Source: Actinernus sp. WN-2022 (Eukaryota; Cnidaria; Anthozoa; Actiniaria; Actinernidae). Taken from it: a stretch of 64,000 nucleotides of DNA. The stretch is from the NCBI GenBank assembly GCA_030867875.1, contig JAOWCC010000655.1, positions 7,388,269 to 7,452,268 on the forward strand, given 5' to 3'. Positions 49,003 through 61,700 of the stretch are shown piece after piece; position 1 is the stretch's first letter; each line of letters starts with the position of its first letter. Under the pieces are notes generated by a model. The model was not told the DNA's origin and ran no database searches. It saw only the letters and a list, made by a program, of their open reading frames with translations. The translations under genes were made by a program, and so were the position numbers.

Positions 49003-50681
49003 GGGACGGACCATTAGAAAAGTTATGGGGGGGTGGGGGAATTCCAAAAAAAAAATCCATACGAGGGAAAATTATCAAAAAAAATATCCATGCACAACCA
49101 GCAAAAACAGAAAAAATATCCTACATGGAGGGGGAGAGGCAAGGCAGAGGCCAGCGACTGCACAAATGTACAGGGATGCCATCAACTGCAAATGGTTTCC
49201 TTCTATCACTGTTTTTGTTGCAGCAACTCTTTTGTGAGAGGTACACATATGTATCCTTTGATTTATCCACTATTAAAAGCAGGAGAAATTTACATAATTT
49301 TTCGTCTCAAAAAGATTTGTTTGAATGGGATTTTCACTGGTCTCGCTATGAGCTTGAATCATAAACAATCATTTGCCATGCAAAGTGATGCAGCTGTAAA
49401 CTTTTATAGGTATCAATATTAAAGTATAACTTTTAATATGGTCACGCTAGCCCTGATGCCCTGATAAAAAAAAAATCACAGGAGCATGGCTCTTAAAGTT
49501 TACTTAGGACAAGAATTATTAAGTCATATCAAAATCATTGCACACAGAAGAGGACATTTGCTATTGGTCATCGCTTTGAAGTAAATGCGATTTTATTTGA
49601 GAGAGAGAACAACTTCAGTCGCATTACAAGTTTATAATGTGGCTTACCTGTTGATACCAGAACTATACGAAGCAGAATTCTCTGCTTTCGTTTGAACGCT
49701 CCAAATTCTTTCCTACTGCAGCTCCCGCCATACCAAAAGTCACACAAGAAAAATAGTACAAAATCATGACGAAACTTTAACAGTGAGTTGTACCACTCTA
49801 AACTTGAGAAACCTCAATGTTCTATACACCAGAATACTGCAAATTTATTCTTCTATCTGAATTCAGCGGTAAGTATTCAAGCTAAACCCAGGTAGTTCCT
49901 AAACCAGTAACGCCTTGTAAAAAATCACTTTACTCGCGAAAGCAAATTCAAATTTGTACGGTCGAAATCTTAATATAAGGTCGAAATGCCCCGCCGTAAC
50001 GCACGGCAACGGACGTTAAGGTCAGACCCCCTCCACCCTCCCCCTTAACGTCCACCCATTGTTTTATGATTTTATAAAGTCAGGAAAAACAGTAATGAAA
50101 TACACGGGAGTTCACTTATAAACAAAGTATAAAACAAGCTTACAGCTTTAGTAGCTGCAACTGTACAGTCCGTCAGTACCTCGAATTCCCGTACGAGCTC
50201 ATTTGGGACCTTGACTAAAATACTCATTATGTTAAGACTATAAAACTGAGTTTCACTTACCTGGAGGTTTGACTGAGGTATTTCATGATACTTCTAATCA
50301 AAAGACCTTGTTGAAATTTCCGGGAAATTCAACAGAAATTGCGCTCTATGTAGATCTAGCTGACTGGAAACGTTTGATTAAAAAGTGTACTTCTACTGAT
50401 GAAAATAGCTCCCAAATCCATGTATTTTTGAGTGAAATGACTGGGCCGATAATTGAAGTGAGTCACCGGTTATCGATATGTAGGCTTTTGTACGCAATGA
50501 CTTTGATGTGCAAAGGTAGCTAATTTTGAATAGATTAGTACATAAAATATATATAAAAAAAAAAACGTGCATGAGATCGTAGCCGAAAAAAAAATTGCTG
50601 CACAGCAAACTGGAGTAAAAAAAAATGCATGCAGCTTGAGAATCCCCCACCCCCCCTATAACTTTTCTAATGGTCCGTCCC
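49003..50681. mobile_element. 1.7-kb inner Harbinger-type element
   Basis: TIR of about 38 bp starting GGGACGGACCATTAGAAAAG on the left and ending CTTTTCTAATGGTCCGTCCC on the right, flanked by TTA (49000-49002, 50682-50684). Removal restores the LINE frame (ISSRLLNDSAV). It carries no recognised transposase. The 50400-50520 part is similar to 21540-21660 at the unit junction. Confidence 0.88.
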
Positions 50682-51624
50682 TTAGTAGCCTCGAGCTGAT
50701 TCGGCCTAAACCAATAGCTTTGTTTGTTTTCAAACCTCTTAATTGTTTAAAAACGAAGCTCTCGGAAATGTTCGAAAAGCGAAAGACAATTTCACTGTTA
50801 TTTGTCCTAGCTGGAGTAATGATGTCAATGGCGCCGACCAGAGATTGAAACTTTGCTGCTAACAAAGGTCTGATCGATCGACGCTGGCTCTGTTAACTGT
50901 ACTCCATCAGATTCAGATTGGATAAAGGTCGGCTAAGAGCCATTATTATATCTTATTACGGCAAGTCAATCATTTATAGTTTCCCATAGAGCACCTGAAT
51001 TTCTTTGTTTTGTCTAATCAGATCTTTATAGTAATTTGCTTTACATTCCTTGACTTGTTTATTTACTTTGAGCCGCAGTTTTTTTGTAACGAGCCCAGTG
51101 ATGTGAGGAATTTAATTTGATCGCCTTAGAATGCATATAGTCCCGGTCTTTCATTGCTTGCGGCTCCGATTCAGGCCAAATCAAAAATGCATACCCCAAG
51201 ATTTCATTATCCATGATGTTTTGCACAAGACAATACATGAAAATATTTCTATGTGCTCTAAATTGCTGGCACAGACTCTGTAATCTTTGAAAATGTGGAC
51301 ATTGAAGTTTACTCAATGAAACCTGACGTTAAACTCGGTTGCAAAAACTGCTGGCATCAGTGAACAATTTGAGGCTTCAGTAATTGCAGAGAAGGTTTAT
51401 TTGCCAATAATATAGCTGTTTTTAGCTTGTCTAGTGTTTTAGATCGACCGCAAATAAACTTCTCTCTTGGCCAAACTGATTTGAGCGTGTTTATGTGGTT
51501 TGTGGTTTGCTACCGGTATCGGGGGAATTAAGGCCAGTTGATATTTCCATGACAACAGTGACTAAACTATTGTTATGAAGGTTGGGGAGGTTGTTTTCAT
51601 CTGGAAATACCTGAAAATCAGTTA

Positions 51625-51957
51625 GGCCAGATAAAAAAAAATATTGTTTAGCGTCGGCCCATTGCAATTTTTCCAGGTAGGGAGGGATTTTTTTTTTTTT
51701 TTTCCTATGTGAAGTTTATTTTGTCTTGACTAGATATTATTCACTCACCTCGTGTTGTAGAAACAAATGGCGTCGATGTTAAAATATTTAATGCGCCGGC
51801 GCATATTTTAAGTGGTACATGTAGGGGTCTGGGTTTTAGAATTGGTGTTCGCGGGCGCATTTACACTTTCTAAAGTTTTTTTATGAAAAAAATAAAAAGA
51901 TAGAGATCGGGGACATTTCTCAGGTCCGGCTAACCAAGTATTTGTTTTTATCTGGCC
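51625..51957. mobile_element. 333-bp Harbinger-type MITE
   Basis: Ends GGCCAGATAAAAA and TTTTTATCTGGCC, flanked by TTA (51622-51624, 51958-51960). Inverted similarity extends to about 35 bp. Confidence 0.78.
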
Positions 51958-52489
51958 TTACACAGACTGTGTGGGTAATCTTTAGAACTATATTTTGAAT
52001 TGGTAAAACTGAATTGCTAGTATTTTTTCAAAACAAAAATTGAACAATGCATCGGTTCCTTTGCACGAATTTTTTTTTGTGCCTTATTTAGTGCTTTGCA
52101 GGAATTTTCTTTTGGGACATTTAGCCTTGCACGAAATTTTGTTTTGGACTACCAGGATTTCTAATGGTCCACCCCTAAGTATGCATCAATATACCGATCT
52201 CGTACAAGGCCTTTCAATAAATGAAGTCAGAATTTTTTGCTCTCCAGTACAACCACGTGATTTGTTAGCTGCAAAGGGCCCATTCAGTTATTTTGGCGAT
52301 ACGACCTAATCGAGTTGAAGTTTATGCAAATTAGGATGAAATCTATATCACATATAAAGGTCGCTTCTCGCTCAGTGATTTCCTTTGTTTTTGCTTCATT
52401 ATTTATTCATGAGTTTTTTAAAAGAAATTTTCAAACTCATTAATAATTTATGAGCTTTTTAGTCAATCAGATGGCTGCATTTGGTCACA

Positions 52490-52592
52490 TGCATGAATCT
52501 TGATACCCAATGAAACACTAGATGAACATCACTAGTGATTTGGATATAAGGATTCATGGGTATCAAGAGGTATCAAGATTCATGCATGTGTT
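52490..52592. repeat. Hairpin repeat
   Basis: CATGCATGAATCTTGATACC near 52491 is matched in reverse by GGTATCAAGATTCATGCATG near 52570, with extra ATTCATGGGTATCAAG inside. Probable small MITE. Confidence 0.6.
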
Positions 52593-52679
52593 GGACCTAA
52601 TTAAGCTATAAGGATTATGTACAGCATAAGTATGACGTTACATGGAGAAGTGAAGGAGAAGACGGAAATAAAAATCGGT

Positions 52680-52763
52680 GTCCAGAGTGTGACTCGAACC
52701 ATCATCCTCATGGCTGCTCTTGACTACTAGTCCACTGTATTACCCACAACGCTATCAGGCCAT
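52680..52763 (-). repeat. tRNA-like SINE head, minus strand
   Basis: Read on the minus strand: A-box-like TAGCGTTGTGGG and B-box GGTTCGAGTCAC about 55 bp apart, starting TGGCCTGATAGCG. Longer spacing than a standard tRNA; not a predicted functional tRNA. Confidence 0.5.
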
Positions 52764-52899
52764 TTGTTGAAAAGACCGTGACAAAATAACAATCACAACC
52801 CTTGTAGTCTATAATTGCATGCAATAAAATTCCAGGCCAACAATACTTTCTAATGATTTATGAATGCAGGTATTGTTTTCGCTTGAGAAGTCACATAAA

Positions 52900-53022
52900 A
52901 ACCTCGAGCTTCGTGTTTCACCAGGGAATCCAAACACCTCGAAATAATAAAAAAGCGGCCTCGTGCTTTCATCTTTCTCGGTGTTTGGATCCCCTGGTAA
53001 AACACTAGCTCTCGTTTTTTAT
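52900..53022. repeat. Palindromic MITE
   Basis: Arms about 45 bp: CTCGAGCTTCGTGTTTCACC with ATCCAAACACCTCGA on the left, and the imperfect complement TCGGTGTTTGGATCCCCTGG on the right, with a short spacer. Confidence 0.65.
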
Positions 53023-53865
53023 ATATTACTTATTACCCGATTGGCTTGGTTTTCTTTGTTATTCATAAGCTCTCCTATTGGCTGAGAAAGTAAACCAACC
53101 AATCAGAATCCAAAGTAAAACCAAACGCAAATTGTTTTGGTTTTGCTTTGGTTTGTCATTGGCTCATAGGGAAGCCATTTATGAGTTACTTGTGATTACT
53201 CGCTCCTATGATTGGCTGGCTGTGGGTAATTTGCGTTTGGTTTTACTACACTCAACTGAAAACCGCTCTATCTACGATAAAGACCGGTTGAACAACAGAG
53301 AGTTGCTCATTATAAATGCAAGGGCTTTATCTGTATATTGACCCAGACATATCTACGGCTCGTTAAGGTTTTCTCTGCTCACAGAATATTTATGATTTTT
53401 CAAATGTCGATGGTCTATGGAAGTTGAAATCACTCCACGAAGGATTGAAAGCTCGTAATCTTCGCCGTATTTTCTTTTGACACTAACAATGATTTCACAT
53501 AGATTATCTCACTATCTGTTGAGTTCTTTAGGTAGACTTTCGTCAGGTTTTCCGGGATTTTGTGCTTCTTCTTTGTCTCTTTAGAAATTATGTAACTTAA
53601 GTAACTTTGCTTCGGTTTCTCTAAGTTTTTGCTCTTGTCATTTTGTTTTCTTGGTCGATGATATACTCCTCAATTGACTTGGAAAATTTTAACATCGTTA
53701 GTCGGCTGTTTAAGTTTAACATCCTTTTTGACATTCAGTTTGAAAATCCCGATATGTTTTGACAGGTGTTTTCTGATTGGACGAAACGCTTTTCGCACGT
53801 GTGAAAAAATCGTTTTGCGATTCAGATTGGCTAAGGAAAATTGTGAAGTGGGTTAGTTACCCCTA
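53023..53865. other. Intergenic sequence without recognised feature
   Basis: Contains several ATTGGCT/CCAATCA-type motifs and a repeated AATTTGCGTTTGG, but no gene or clear element ends. Confidence 0.4.
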
Positions 53866-54195
53866 CAGATACATTACAGATACATTACAGTCATTGTGAA
53901 GCAGGACTACAGTAGGAATAGATTACTAGTATTAGATACGATCTTTCATGTGGTAGCATTAGTTATCTCTACAGATACATTACAGATACATTACAGTCCA
54001 TTTTGAAGCAGGACTACAGTAGGAATAGATTACTAGTTTAGATACGATCTTTCATATGGTAGCATTAGTTTTCTCTACAGATATATTACAGATACATTAC
54101 AGTCGATTGTGAAGCAGGACTACAGTGGGAATAGATTACTAGTTTAGTAGATATTATCTTTCATGTGGTAGCATTAGTTATCTCTACAGATACAT
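53866..54195. repeat. About 110-bp tandem repeat, three units
   Basis: Each unit contains CAGATACATTACAGATACAT, GAAGCAGGACTACAGT, GATTACTAGT and CTTTCATGTGGTAGCATTAG. Related to the interior of the 23748-24150 element. Followed by degenerate TGTAAAATGTTTGTAAAATG repeats to about 54510. Confidence 0.8.
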
Positions 54196-54827
54196 TTTCC
54201 AAATTATGCAAATTAGGAGAACAAATGGAACCGTTTACGGACTTTGTAGACATTTTATAGACTGTAAAATGTTTGTAAAATGTCTGAATGTACAAATTAT
54301 GCAAATTAGAAGAACAAATGGAACTTTTTAACGCGTCTGTAAAATGTTTGTAAAATGTAGACATGTTATAGACTTTGTAAAATGTTTATAAAATGTCTGA
54401 ATGTACAAAGGTATACACATTTTTTACAAACATTTTACAGAGTAGTAACTTTAGAGAACCTTTCTCCTTGGTCTGAACTTTGTACATTCACAGACATTTT
54501 ACATTTTCCAAACATTTTCCAAAGTCTGTAAATGGTTTGATTTTTCCTGTGACTGTTGTCGATCATCTTGTAACTGCACTTGACAACAGCGGAGAGATAT
54601 GAAATGACTAGTTGTTGTTGAGTAATTATGTCATGTGTGCATTTCATGTGTGTATTTTGACGTATACAACGTAGAAGTAAAAACCAACTCAACAATCATT
54701 CAATTCCATTCTTGTTGTTACGTTATTATATTGTGTATTACAGTTTGGTTTAATTTCTTTTCATTTTAAATCACTTGTAATAAAACTTTGTTGAACTTTA
54801 CTTTATTGTATTGTGTCAGTGTATCAT

Positions 54828-55060
54828 AAAGCAGATTTCGTATGAGAGGGACAACCTATAACACTGACTACAGCACGATTATCGTGACGTTGCGTCCGCA
54901 ATGTCACGGCATGTCGTGACGTTGAAGTGGTTTCTCTATTGTTTTTGTCCTGCTCATCCAATCAAATTACAGAGTTACAGTACAGAGCGGTTACAGCACG
55001 GTTACGGTAAGACTTCGTGCTTGCCGTAGTTTGTCCCACTTATACGAAATTTGCTCTATC
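54828..55060. mobile_element. Second copy of the palindromic-end element
   Basis: The left AAAGCAGATTTCGTATGAGA and right ACTTATACGAAATTTGCTCT ends are inverted, as in 12546-12919, but only about two 11-bp TTACAGCACGG units are present near 54985. Confidence 0.7.
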
Positions 55061-55210
55061 TTATCACCTTGTAGCATGTTCTGTTGCTTTGTATCATATT
55101 GTGCCATGTCGTTCCTTACCGTGCAGTGTCGCGCCATACCATATCGTCTCGTGTCGTACCTTGTTGTGCTGTGTCGTGCCATGTCATGTCGTCCTGTGTC
55201 GTTTCTTTCG
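55060..55210. repeat. Degenerate pentamer tract (CNTGTCGTNC)
   Basis: About 150 bp of imperfect TGTCGTGCCATG-like repeats. Open frames on both strands here are low-complexity artefacts. Confidence 0.7.
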
Positions 55211-55282
55211 TAGTTAGGTAACACATTTACATTTCAATGTTTTACTTATTAATAAGTTTTTGATAAGTTTTAGTTGTTTATT

Positions 55283-55723
55283 TTAACTCTTGTTGCTGTC
55301 CATGTTCTTCACTCGGATGTATTTTCTTATCAGTTCTGTATTCAAAAAGTCGAAGCTTCCGGCAGCTTTGCATTTTTTTGAATCAAAACCAAATCTGTTC
55401 ACGGTCAGACGATTAAGAACTGGCTTGCTCTTTGAACCCTGCTGCCTCCCTCTATCTATAATATCTGTCATGCGCAGTAAATCTCGTAGACACTGCATGT
55501 TAAGAGACATAGTCTCCAGGCCCCTGATCATCTCGGTCTGCTGCAACAGTGTGTCGTTATAGCCTGGGGTCCAGTTTATGTTGTCAAGGTAACTTGCAAT
55601 GGATTTACGCGCTTGTTTATGAGATCGAGTGGGACTGGGCAGAGATGAAATCGCGTGATGAATTGCTTCTAGATTCGTCAGCAGTGGCAAGGCGGTCATC
55701 TCCTCACGAGCGAACTCCCATCC
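55283..55723 (-). CDS. Unknown gene, terminal exon
   Basis: Acceptor CTGTTTTAACAG in minus sense, then GWEFAREEMTALPLLTNLEA and on through QCLRDLLRMTDIIDRG to the basic tail ending KNMDSNKS, stop TAA. 146 codons, phase 0 start. The longest exon of the gene. No AATAAA was seen close downstream. Confidence 0.75.
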   Translation of the reverse strand, partial: GWEFAREEMTALPLLTNLEAIHHAISSLPSPTRSHKQARKSIASYLDNINWTPGYNDTLLQQTEMIRGLETMSLNMQCLRDLLRMTDIIDRGRQQGSKSKPVLNRLTVNRFGFDSKKCKAAGSFDFLNTELIRKYIRVKNMDSNKS

Positions 55724-58700
55724 CTGTTAAAACAGAACGGAAATGTGAACTTAATGTTATTTTCTTTTGTCCGATTTAATCATCAACATTAGCAATGATA
55801 ATGATAACAATGACGATCAGGCAATAATGACCAGTAAAAATGCAACGGCACGTTGTGCCAAAATTCAATACAAACAATCTGCGTGCATTGAAAATACATA
55901 GTCACACGAACTCTACAACAGGCAATATATACTGAATTGAATAAGATGTAAAATGGCTATCTAGTTTTGATTCGCTTAAGACGGACCGCATTACTCGACC
56001 AATCAGATCGCTGACGCAAAAACACATTCACACAGACAGACACATGAACTTTAATAGCATATATAATATCGAATATAATGAATATTTAAATAAAGAGAAC
56101 ATCCTTATTACGCAACGGTACTTTTCATGATGGACGATGAATAAAAATGTATAATATCCAGATACCACTATACTATACACTACTACTACTCTACTACTAC
56201 TACTACTACTACTACTCTACTACTACTACTACTACTACTGCTACTGCTACTACTACTACCTGACTACTATTACTACTACTCGTTACTACAACTACTACTA
56301 CTAATGATGTTGTTGATGATGATGATGATTATAATAATAATAAACTGGTTTATTTAACAAATAAAAGATGGTTCTCCTTGTTATATAACAAAATAATGCA
56401 CGCTCGAGGTCTTGAAAAACTGCGGATGCACGAACGGAACGCGAGTGCATTTAGCAGCTTTTCAAGACCTCGAAAGTGCATTATTTTGTTTTATAACAAG
56501 GAGAACCATCTTTTATTTGTTTTATAATATAAACTTCAATGTAGACGAAGGAAATAAAGCTATCTTTAGAACCCGCGTAAAAATCTAAAAGCAAACTGAC
56601 GACAGCGAAAACCCATTTTAATGTACTTGACTTGTTTACAAAAAATTTCGTCGCTGATTGGTTCAATTGTGACAGCTTGACATTGACGATCAGAAAGCTG
56701 GTTTCTTATTGGATGAAGTAACCTGCTAAGAAGAGAACATGTCAATCGATAAAAGTGAAGAGCCGGCAAATGAATGGGTTGTAATATTGTCATCTGGTCA
56801 AAACTGTTGCAGGAAACAAAGTGCTTTCTTTTTACAACTTCTGGTCAGCACAGGAGAGGTTAATCTGCACATTGTGATAGTGTAAGGCGTTGCAAATGCC
56901 TGATGGAAAAGCATTCACAGAGAAAGCGTTAGCGAATTAGCGGTAGTAGAGTTGGATACGTGAGTTGACGATTGCCGACTATTTTCTACAACAACTGCAT
57001 AGTTGACACTGATTACTGATTCTGTGGTCTGAAGAAGGATATTTTCTATATCCCAAGGAACAGTGTTGTAACGGCTGCTCTGATGGCCGTGTTGCGTAGC
57101 TTTTGGGGCTCTCTTAGTTGACATGCATGGTCATGACCGCTATACACATGAATGATAATCTACTCTTCTGAAATTCTGCCAGTTCTTGGTTCTCTGCAAG
57201 TTTTATCACCCGTTTTTCATTCTGGAACATTCAGGAACCTCTCAAACGAATTTCTACATGAAACCAGAGAAACCCCATTGTATTCTTCGCCATTCACTGT
57301 TCAGGTTTCAGCATAAAACAGGCGTATTAAAGTTATCGTCGAGTTCTTGGTGACTCATGTATCGTTGTTGTGTTGTCACTTCCTACTCGTTTAATACACC
57401 ATGCCGTTAGAATAACCACAATTTTCTTAAATTAAATCATTTTTATATCGAACTCTTCATGAGTAACACTGTATTAGAATGTGGACATTGCTTTTCTCAA
57501 CTTCAAACGTTTTAGCATCCCATTGTATGGTCGCTTTAGAGGACGAAGCCGATGCTAAATTCTCTCGCCCATCATTTTCTTTTAGTTTTGGGAAGCGACG
57601 TTTATTTTCCTCTTCTTCAACACAAAGTCGGAAATTTCCAGTCTATGAAATTATATCCGTTAGCTATATAAGCTCGCGAAAACAATCACCGATACGTTTT
57701 GTTTTGATTGGATGCTCAACGTGCTTGATTTTCTTGAGCGTGCATTTATAAGAAAATCAAGCAAGCTGAGCATCCAACCAAATAGCACGTTCTTAGGATG
57801 ATCCCATGATAAATATTAATAATAAATCACTATCGCAGTATTTACCGGTACTATTCATAATAAAAAGTTACGAACCAAAAGAAAATTTTAAACTTTGTAC
57901 TATAAACCAATTTCGTATCCTATACTGGTACTTCATGCTTCTTGTTACTCTTATGAATGAGTTGTCATTCCCCATGTTCAAAATTCCCCATGTTGAATAT
58001 TTGTGTCTATTTACATGTCGATGGCAAAGTATATAAAATGTGATAAAAGCTAATTATTGTTGTCTGATCTCTCTAATATATCAGAATACACTGCTATATA
58101 AGACGACCGAGGATGAAATATTAACCTCCAAATATGGAATCACTTACCTGCATGTCGATCTCCTCTTTAAGTGAGACGACGGTTTTAAACAGTTTGTCAG
58201 CGGCCTCCTTCCCGTCTGTGAGTCTGTTCACACTCTCTTTAGCCAGGTCACGCACTTGTTCGCAATCTTGGGACGTCATGATATCGGCGTACATGTCCGA
58301 GCCTGGATTAATTATAAGAGAAACGATGACATAGTTTCATAAAACTATTAACATAGAAAATAAAGGAAAGATTGACTTTAGTTAGTGCTTTGTTTGCTTT
58401 CCTTTGTCGTGCTGTAAAACAACATGGAAAAGTAAAAACAAAACAGTTTTAGACTACATTTGAATCTATATTTTATGTATTTAAATGTTAAATGATTTAT
58501 TATTTGATAGGCAAGTTTCGTATTCTGACGGACAAGCTGGAATGAGTACTTATTGGGGGCTAAAATAGGGACATATTTTCTAATGTTAATAACTTTTAAC
58601 GAATTCCCCGCATAAGCCTGCATTGAGGCTCATCCCAGAATCGTCAGAATTCGAAACTAGCCTATTATTGAGTAATTAAGTTTGATTAAAAAAATATTTT

Positions 58701-61700
58701 TAATAATACCGTATAGGCTAAAAGTTATATTAGTTATAAGATCAATATTAACTCGACTTAATAATGTGAAAACGCCTTTGTAAATATACTTATCGTAGAA
58801 CATAAGTTGACTGTATAATTTTTCAGATTTACCATTTCTTACTGCTAGTTCTATGAGTACCAAGGGGAATTATACAAGTTTTAGTTTTAATATCTAGGTT
58901 TTTAGGCTAATATTGAGTCTAATGTTAGTACTAACAAGGGGACTGGCGTATGTGGAAGGTGGGATTGGCATCAACCACAATCGCAAACTCAGGTTTGGGT
59001 CGGGCAAGAAGATTCGGAAAATGCAAACACACAACCCTTTAGAATATCCTTTCATTACAATAGTAAATAGCCAGACATACATTTTATGTATTTTTAAAGT
59101 TTTGATAGTGTGTTGGCTCTTTGCTGTTTCTCGATAAATGTATTGCAAAGTAAAGCCCGACTGGGGCGCCGAGCGACTGTTGTGGTAATATGTCGACGGA
59201 GCCAGATAAATCACCAAGAAATGGGCATTTTGTAGGATACAATCACGTTGTAGTGCTGCATGGCAAAAAACATCTGACTTCATTTATTTAAAGGCACTTG
59301 TACGAGATCGGTGGTGTTATTGGCAAAACCTGTTTGTAAATACTATTTTCCACCTCCAGTCGAACTTTCTAAACCTGCGTTTCGTAGATTGTTTGCCATC
59401 CAGTAAAGCCGTTCCCATGGGAACACGAACTTAAGTCTTCTGCACGATGATGTCTGGCACAACAATTTCAAAAAACAATATGAAGTTTACCTGCTTAATC
59501 ATCAAATTTAAGAGCACCATTTTACTTTGTTTATAAACCTTCTCACAATAACTATTTCTCCTCCTAATCCTCTCTTTCTTTTTCTTTTTTACTCCTTATT
59601 TTTTCTTTCGTTTTCTCATATTGTAGTTCCTCTCAAGCTCAATTTATTACTCTAATCAATACTTTATTTAATATATTCTATGTATTACGCTCAGTTATTC
59701 AATTATTATTTGCATGTAAGCAGTGGCCAACTCGAAAGCTTTTAGCTACTTTGACCACTGTACACTTGAATCTTTTAATTTATTCCATGTACTTATTTTG
59801 TTTATACATTTTTATCTACTATCCTTATTGTAAACATTATAAATAGTGTGAAATAAACTTGAACTTGAACTTGAACTTGAACAACAAGTTCCTCTTAACA
59901 CAAAGGTGACTGAGGCTCGGTGTGAATACGAAAGCGTGACAGCATCACGCAATATCAGCACGTGACTGCAAAATGCCTATTCGTCCTGTTTCTTCAATCG
60001 TTTTGAATACTGTACTGGGGTCTGTGACGGCACGTTTTACCCTAAACTATGTGAGAGCAGATTCGAAAGGAGTCTTGCTTTAGTTTAGTGAAGATGTCTA
60101 TAACATATTGGTTCACGCGCGCGGGAAGTGGAGGCCGCGCCAGTTTCGAAACAACACTTTGCCTTGACATATTTATAATTTGAATCTTAAATATTTTAAA
60201 TATATTTGTATCTTAAATATATTCTTGAATGAAAATAGTTCCTGAAAGTGGACGAGGAACTGTCATGTTTTGATAGCGAACAGTGTTCAACCAACAAGCA
60301 AGAGAGTCAAAGGCTCAACGACGAAGAACTTTAGAAGGAAATCCAAGATTGGAAGGGCAAACATACAATACGATCTACAATTAACCACTAAACAATATTT
60401 GGGAATGATAAATATGTAATCGAGCATTTTTTGCACGATTCGGTAAAATATCCGGCGTGTTTCTTCTCGCCATGGTATTTTGACTCGAGCTTTGATATGG
60501 TCTTGCCAAAATATAAACCATGACCCGACCAAAGTCACCATGATGTTTTAACGAAATTAATCGAGCAAAAATTGATTGATTACATATAACTAATAATAAT
60601 AAGCAATACTAAGTCAATAGCAACCTTTACGTAAATTCACAACGTAAAACTGTAACATACAGCTATTTCAGAAAAGATTGTCAGAGACAAACGACAAGCG
60701 ACATTCCAATGAATTGTGGTTGTAGCCGAAAGTCTGGTGAATTCGTTTGTTTCGGGAGATCAATACCTTTACCGGTAAGACGAATATTGATGGTTTCTTT
60801 GGAATCCAATCAAACAATTGTTGTCGTTCAGAGTAATAATTTGGAGACTAGATGCTAGTAAAGCATACGTTCATTTTTTTATAATTTCGCTATCGAATCT
60901 CGAACAAACGATTCGATTTTTTTTATCGCACTTCCTGAACGTGTTCTAGGCCATTCTCCAACAAGGGGAAAATCCGTCCGGCTTTCTAAATATGGAATAT
61001 ATTGACCATATATGGAATATGACAGGGAGCTCTCAGGAACGACACTTTTCTCGATAAATTGTTAGATTTTCGAATCAAACTGTAGTTTATCCGTTCTGCA
61101 TAACTAGACAGTTATAATCACATTATTTTGTTGTTTGCCGTTTGTCGATGACAACTATCTTTAAAATAGGTAGTTCTTCACTATGCTTGCTTGGACTATA
61201 CATGTAAAAAGTCATTAAGCTGATGTGAGCATTTACAGAGTAATACATTTAGAAAAATGTTCCACTCTGTAAAATGTTTCTAAAAAATCGCGATATCTGT
61301 GGGGCACTAGCTGTAAAATATCTCTAACTGAAAATGCTCATATTTAACATTATTTTTACATAAACACTGGTCTGATCAACCAAAAGTCAAGTAAACCTAA
61401 ACTCTATTACTTTAATCTTATTTAAAAAAAAATACATTTATTTCTGTTTCAGTCTAGTTTACACAAACTCTTATACTAGATCTAGTGCACTATCTACATT
61501 CACTTTTTATATATCCTGTATTTGTCTTATATATAGATTAATTTAAATAAGTTTTCCAGGGGCATAAGCAACTTTGGTAACCCTCGTGGTTTTATGCTTG
61601 TGCTCCTACACATTCGCATGTTCTAAATGTAATGATTGTTTTGTTTTATGGAAATAAAAACCTTGAACCTTGAAAGTAAGGTATGCTAACCGCCGTGAGG

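Larger units (their letters stand above)
46780..51500 (-). mobile_element. LINE (non-LTR retrotransposon), long but decayed
   Basis: Minus strand. The 3' end is marked by (TAATA)n at about 46784-46812. Pieces upstream to downstream: a linker HSKAIKLNSSHHWARYKK (about 51100), QVKECKANYYKDLI (about 51030), the reverse transcriptase start KAIGLGRISSRLLNDSAV spanning the 49003-50681 insert, FPAIWKQGKVTALFKSGDHS, AVFLDLSKAF spanning the 48039-48653 insert, the catalytic box TMYADDTVIYC (about 47760), SKFMLIGSPHK, and the C-terminal LLYQGFSEWNTLDNSLREI. Several frameshifts and stops make it inactive. The endonuclease end was not identified; the 5' limit is approximate. Confidence 0.82.
46669..52175. 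mobile_element. Outer Harbinger-type TIR element holding nested insertions
   Basis: The left end GGGGTGGACCGTTAGAAATC matches, inverted, the right end GATTTCTAATGGTCCACCCC. Both are flanked by TAA (46666-46668, 52176-52178). TWA 3-bp duplications are typical of PIF/Harbinger. Its own sequence appears limited to about 100 bp on the left and a few hundred bp on the right; the interior is LINE and later insertions. No transposase is seen. Confidence 0.72.

Noticed and set aside
46669..52175. A single autonomous 5.5-kb DNA transposon
   Set aside because: The interior is a LINE in reverse-transcriptase frame plus later insertions; no DDE transposase.
57479..57751. 90-codon + strand frame
   Set aside because: No homology features; lies in an intron of the minus-strand gene.
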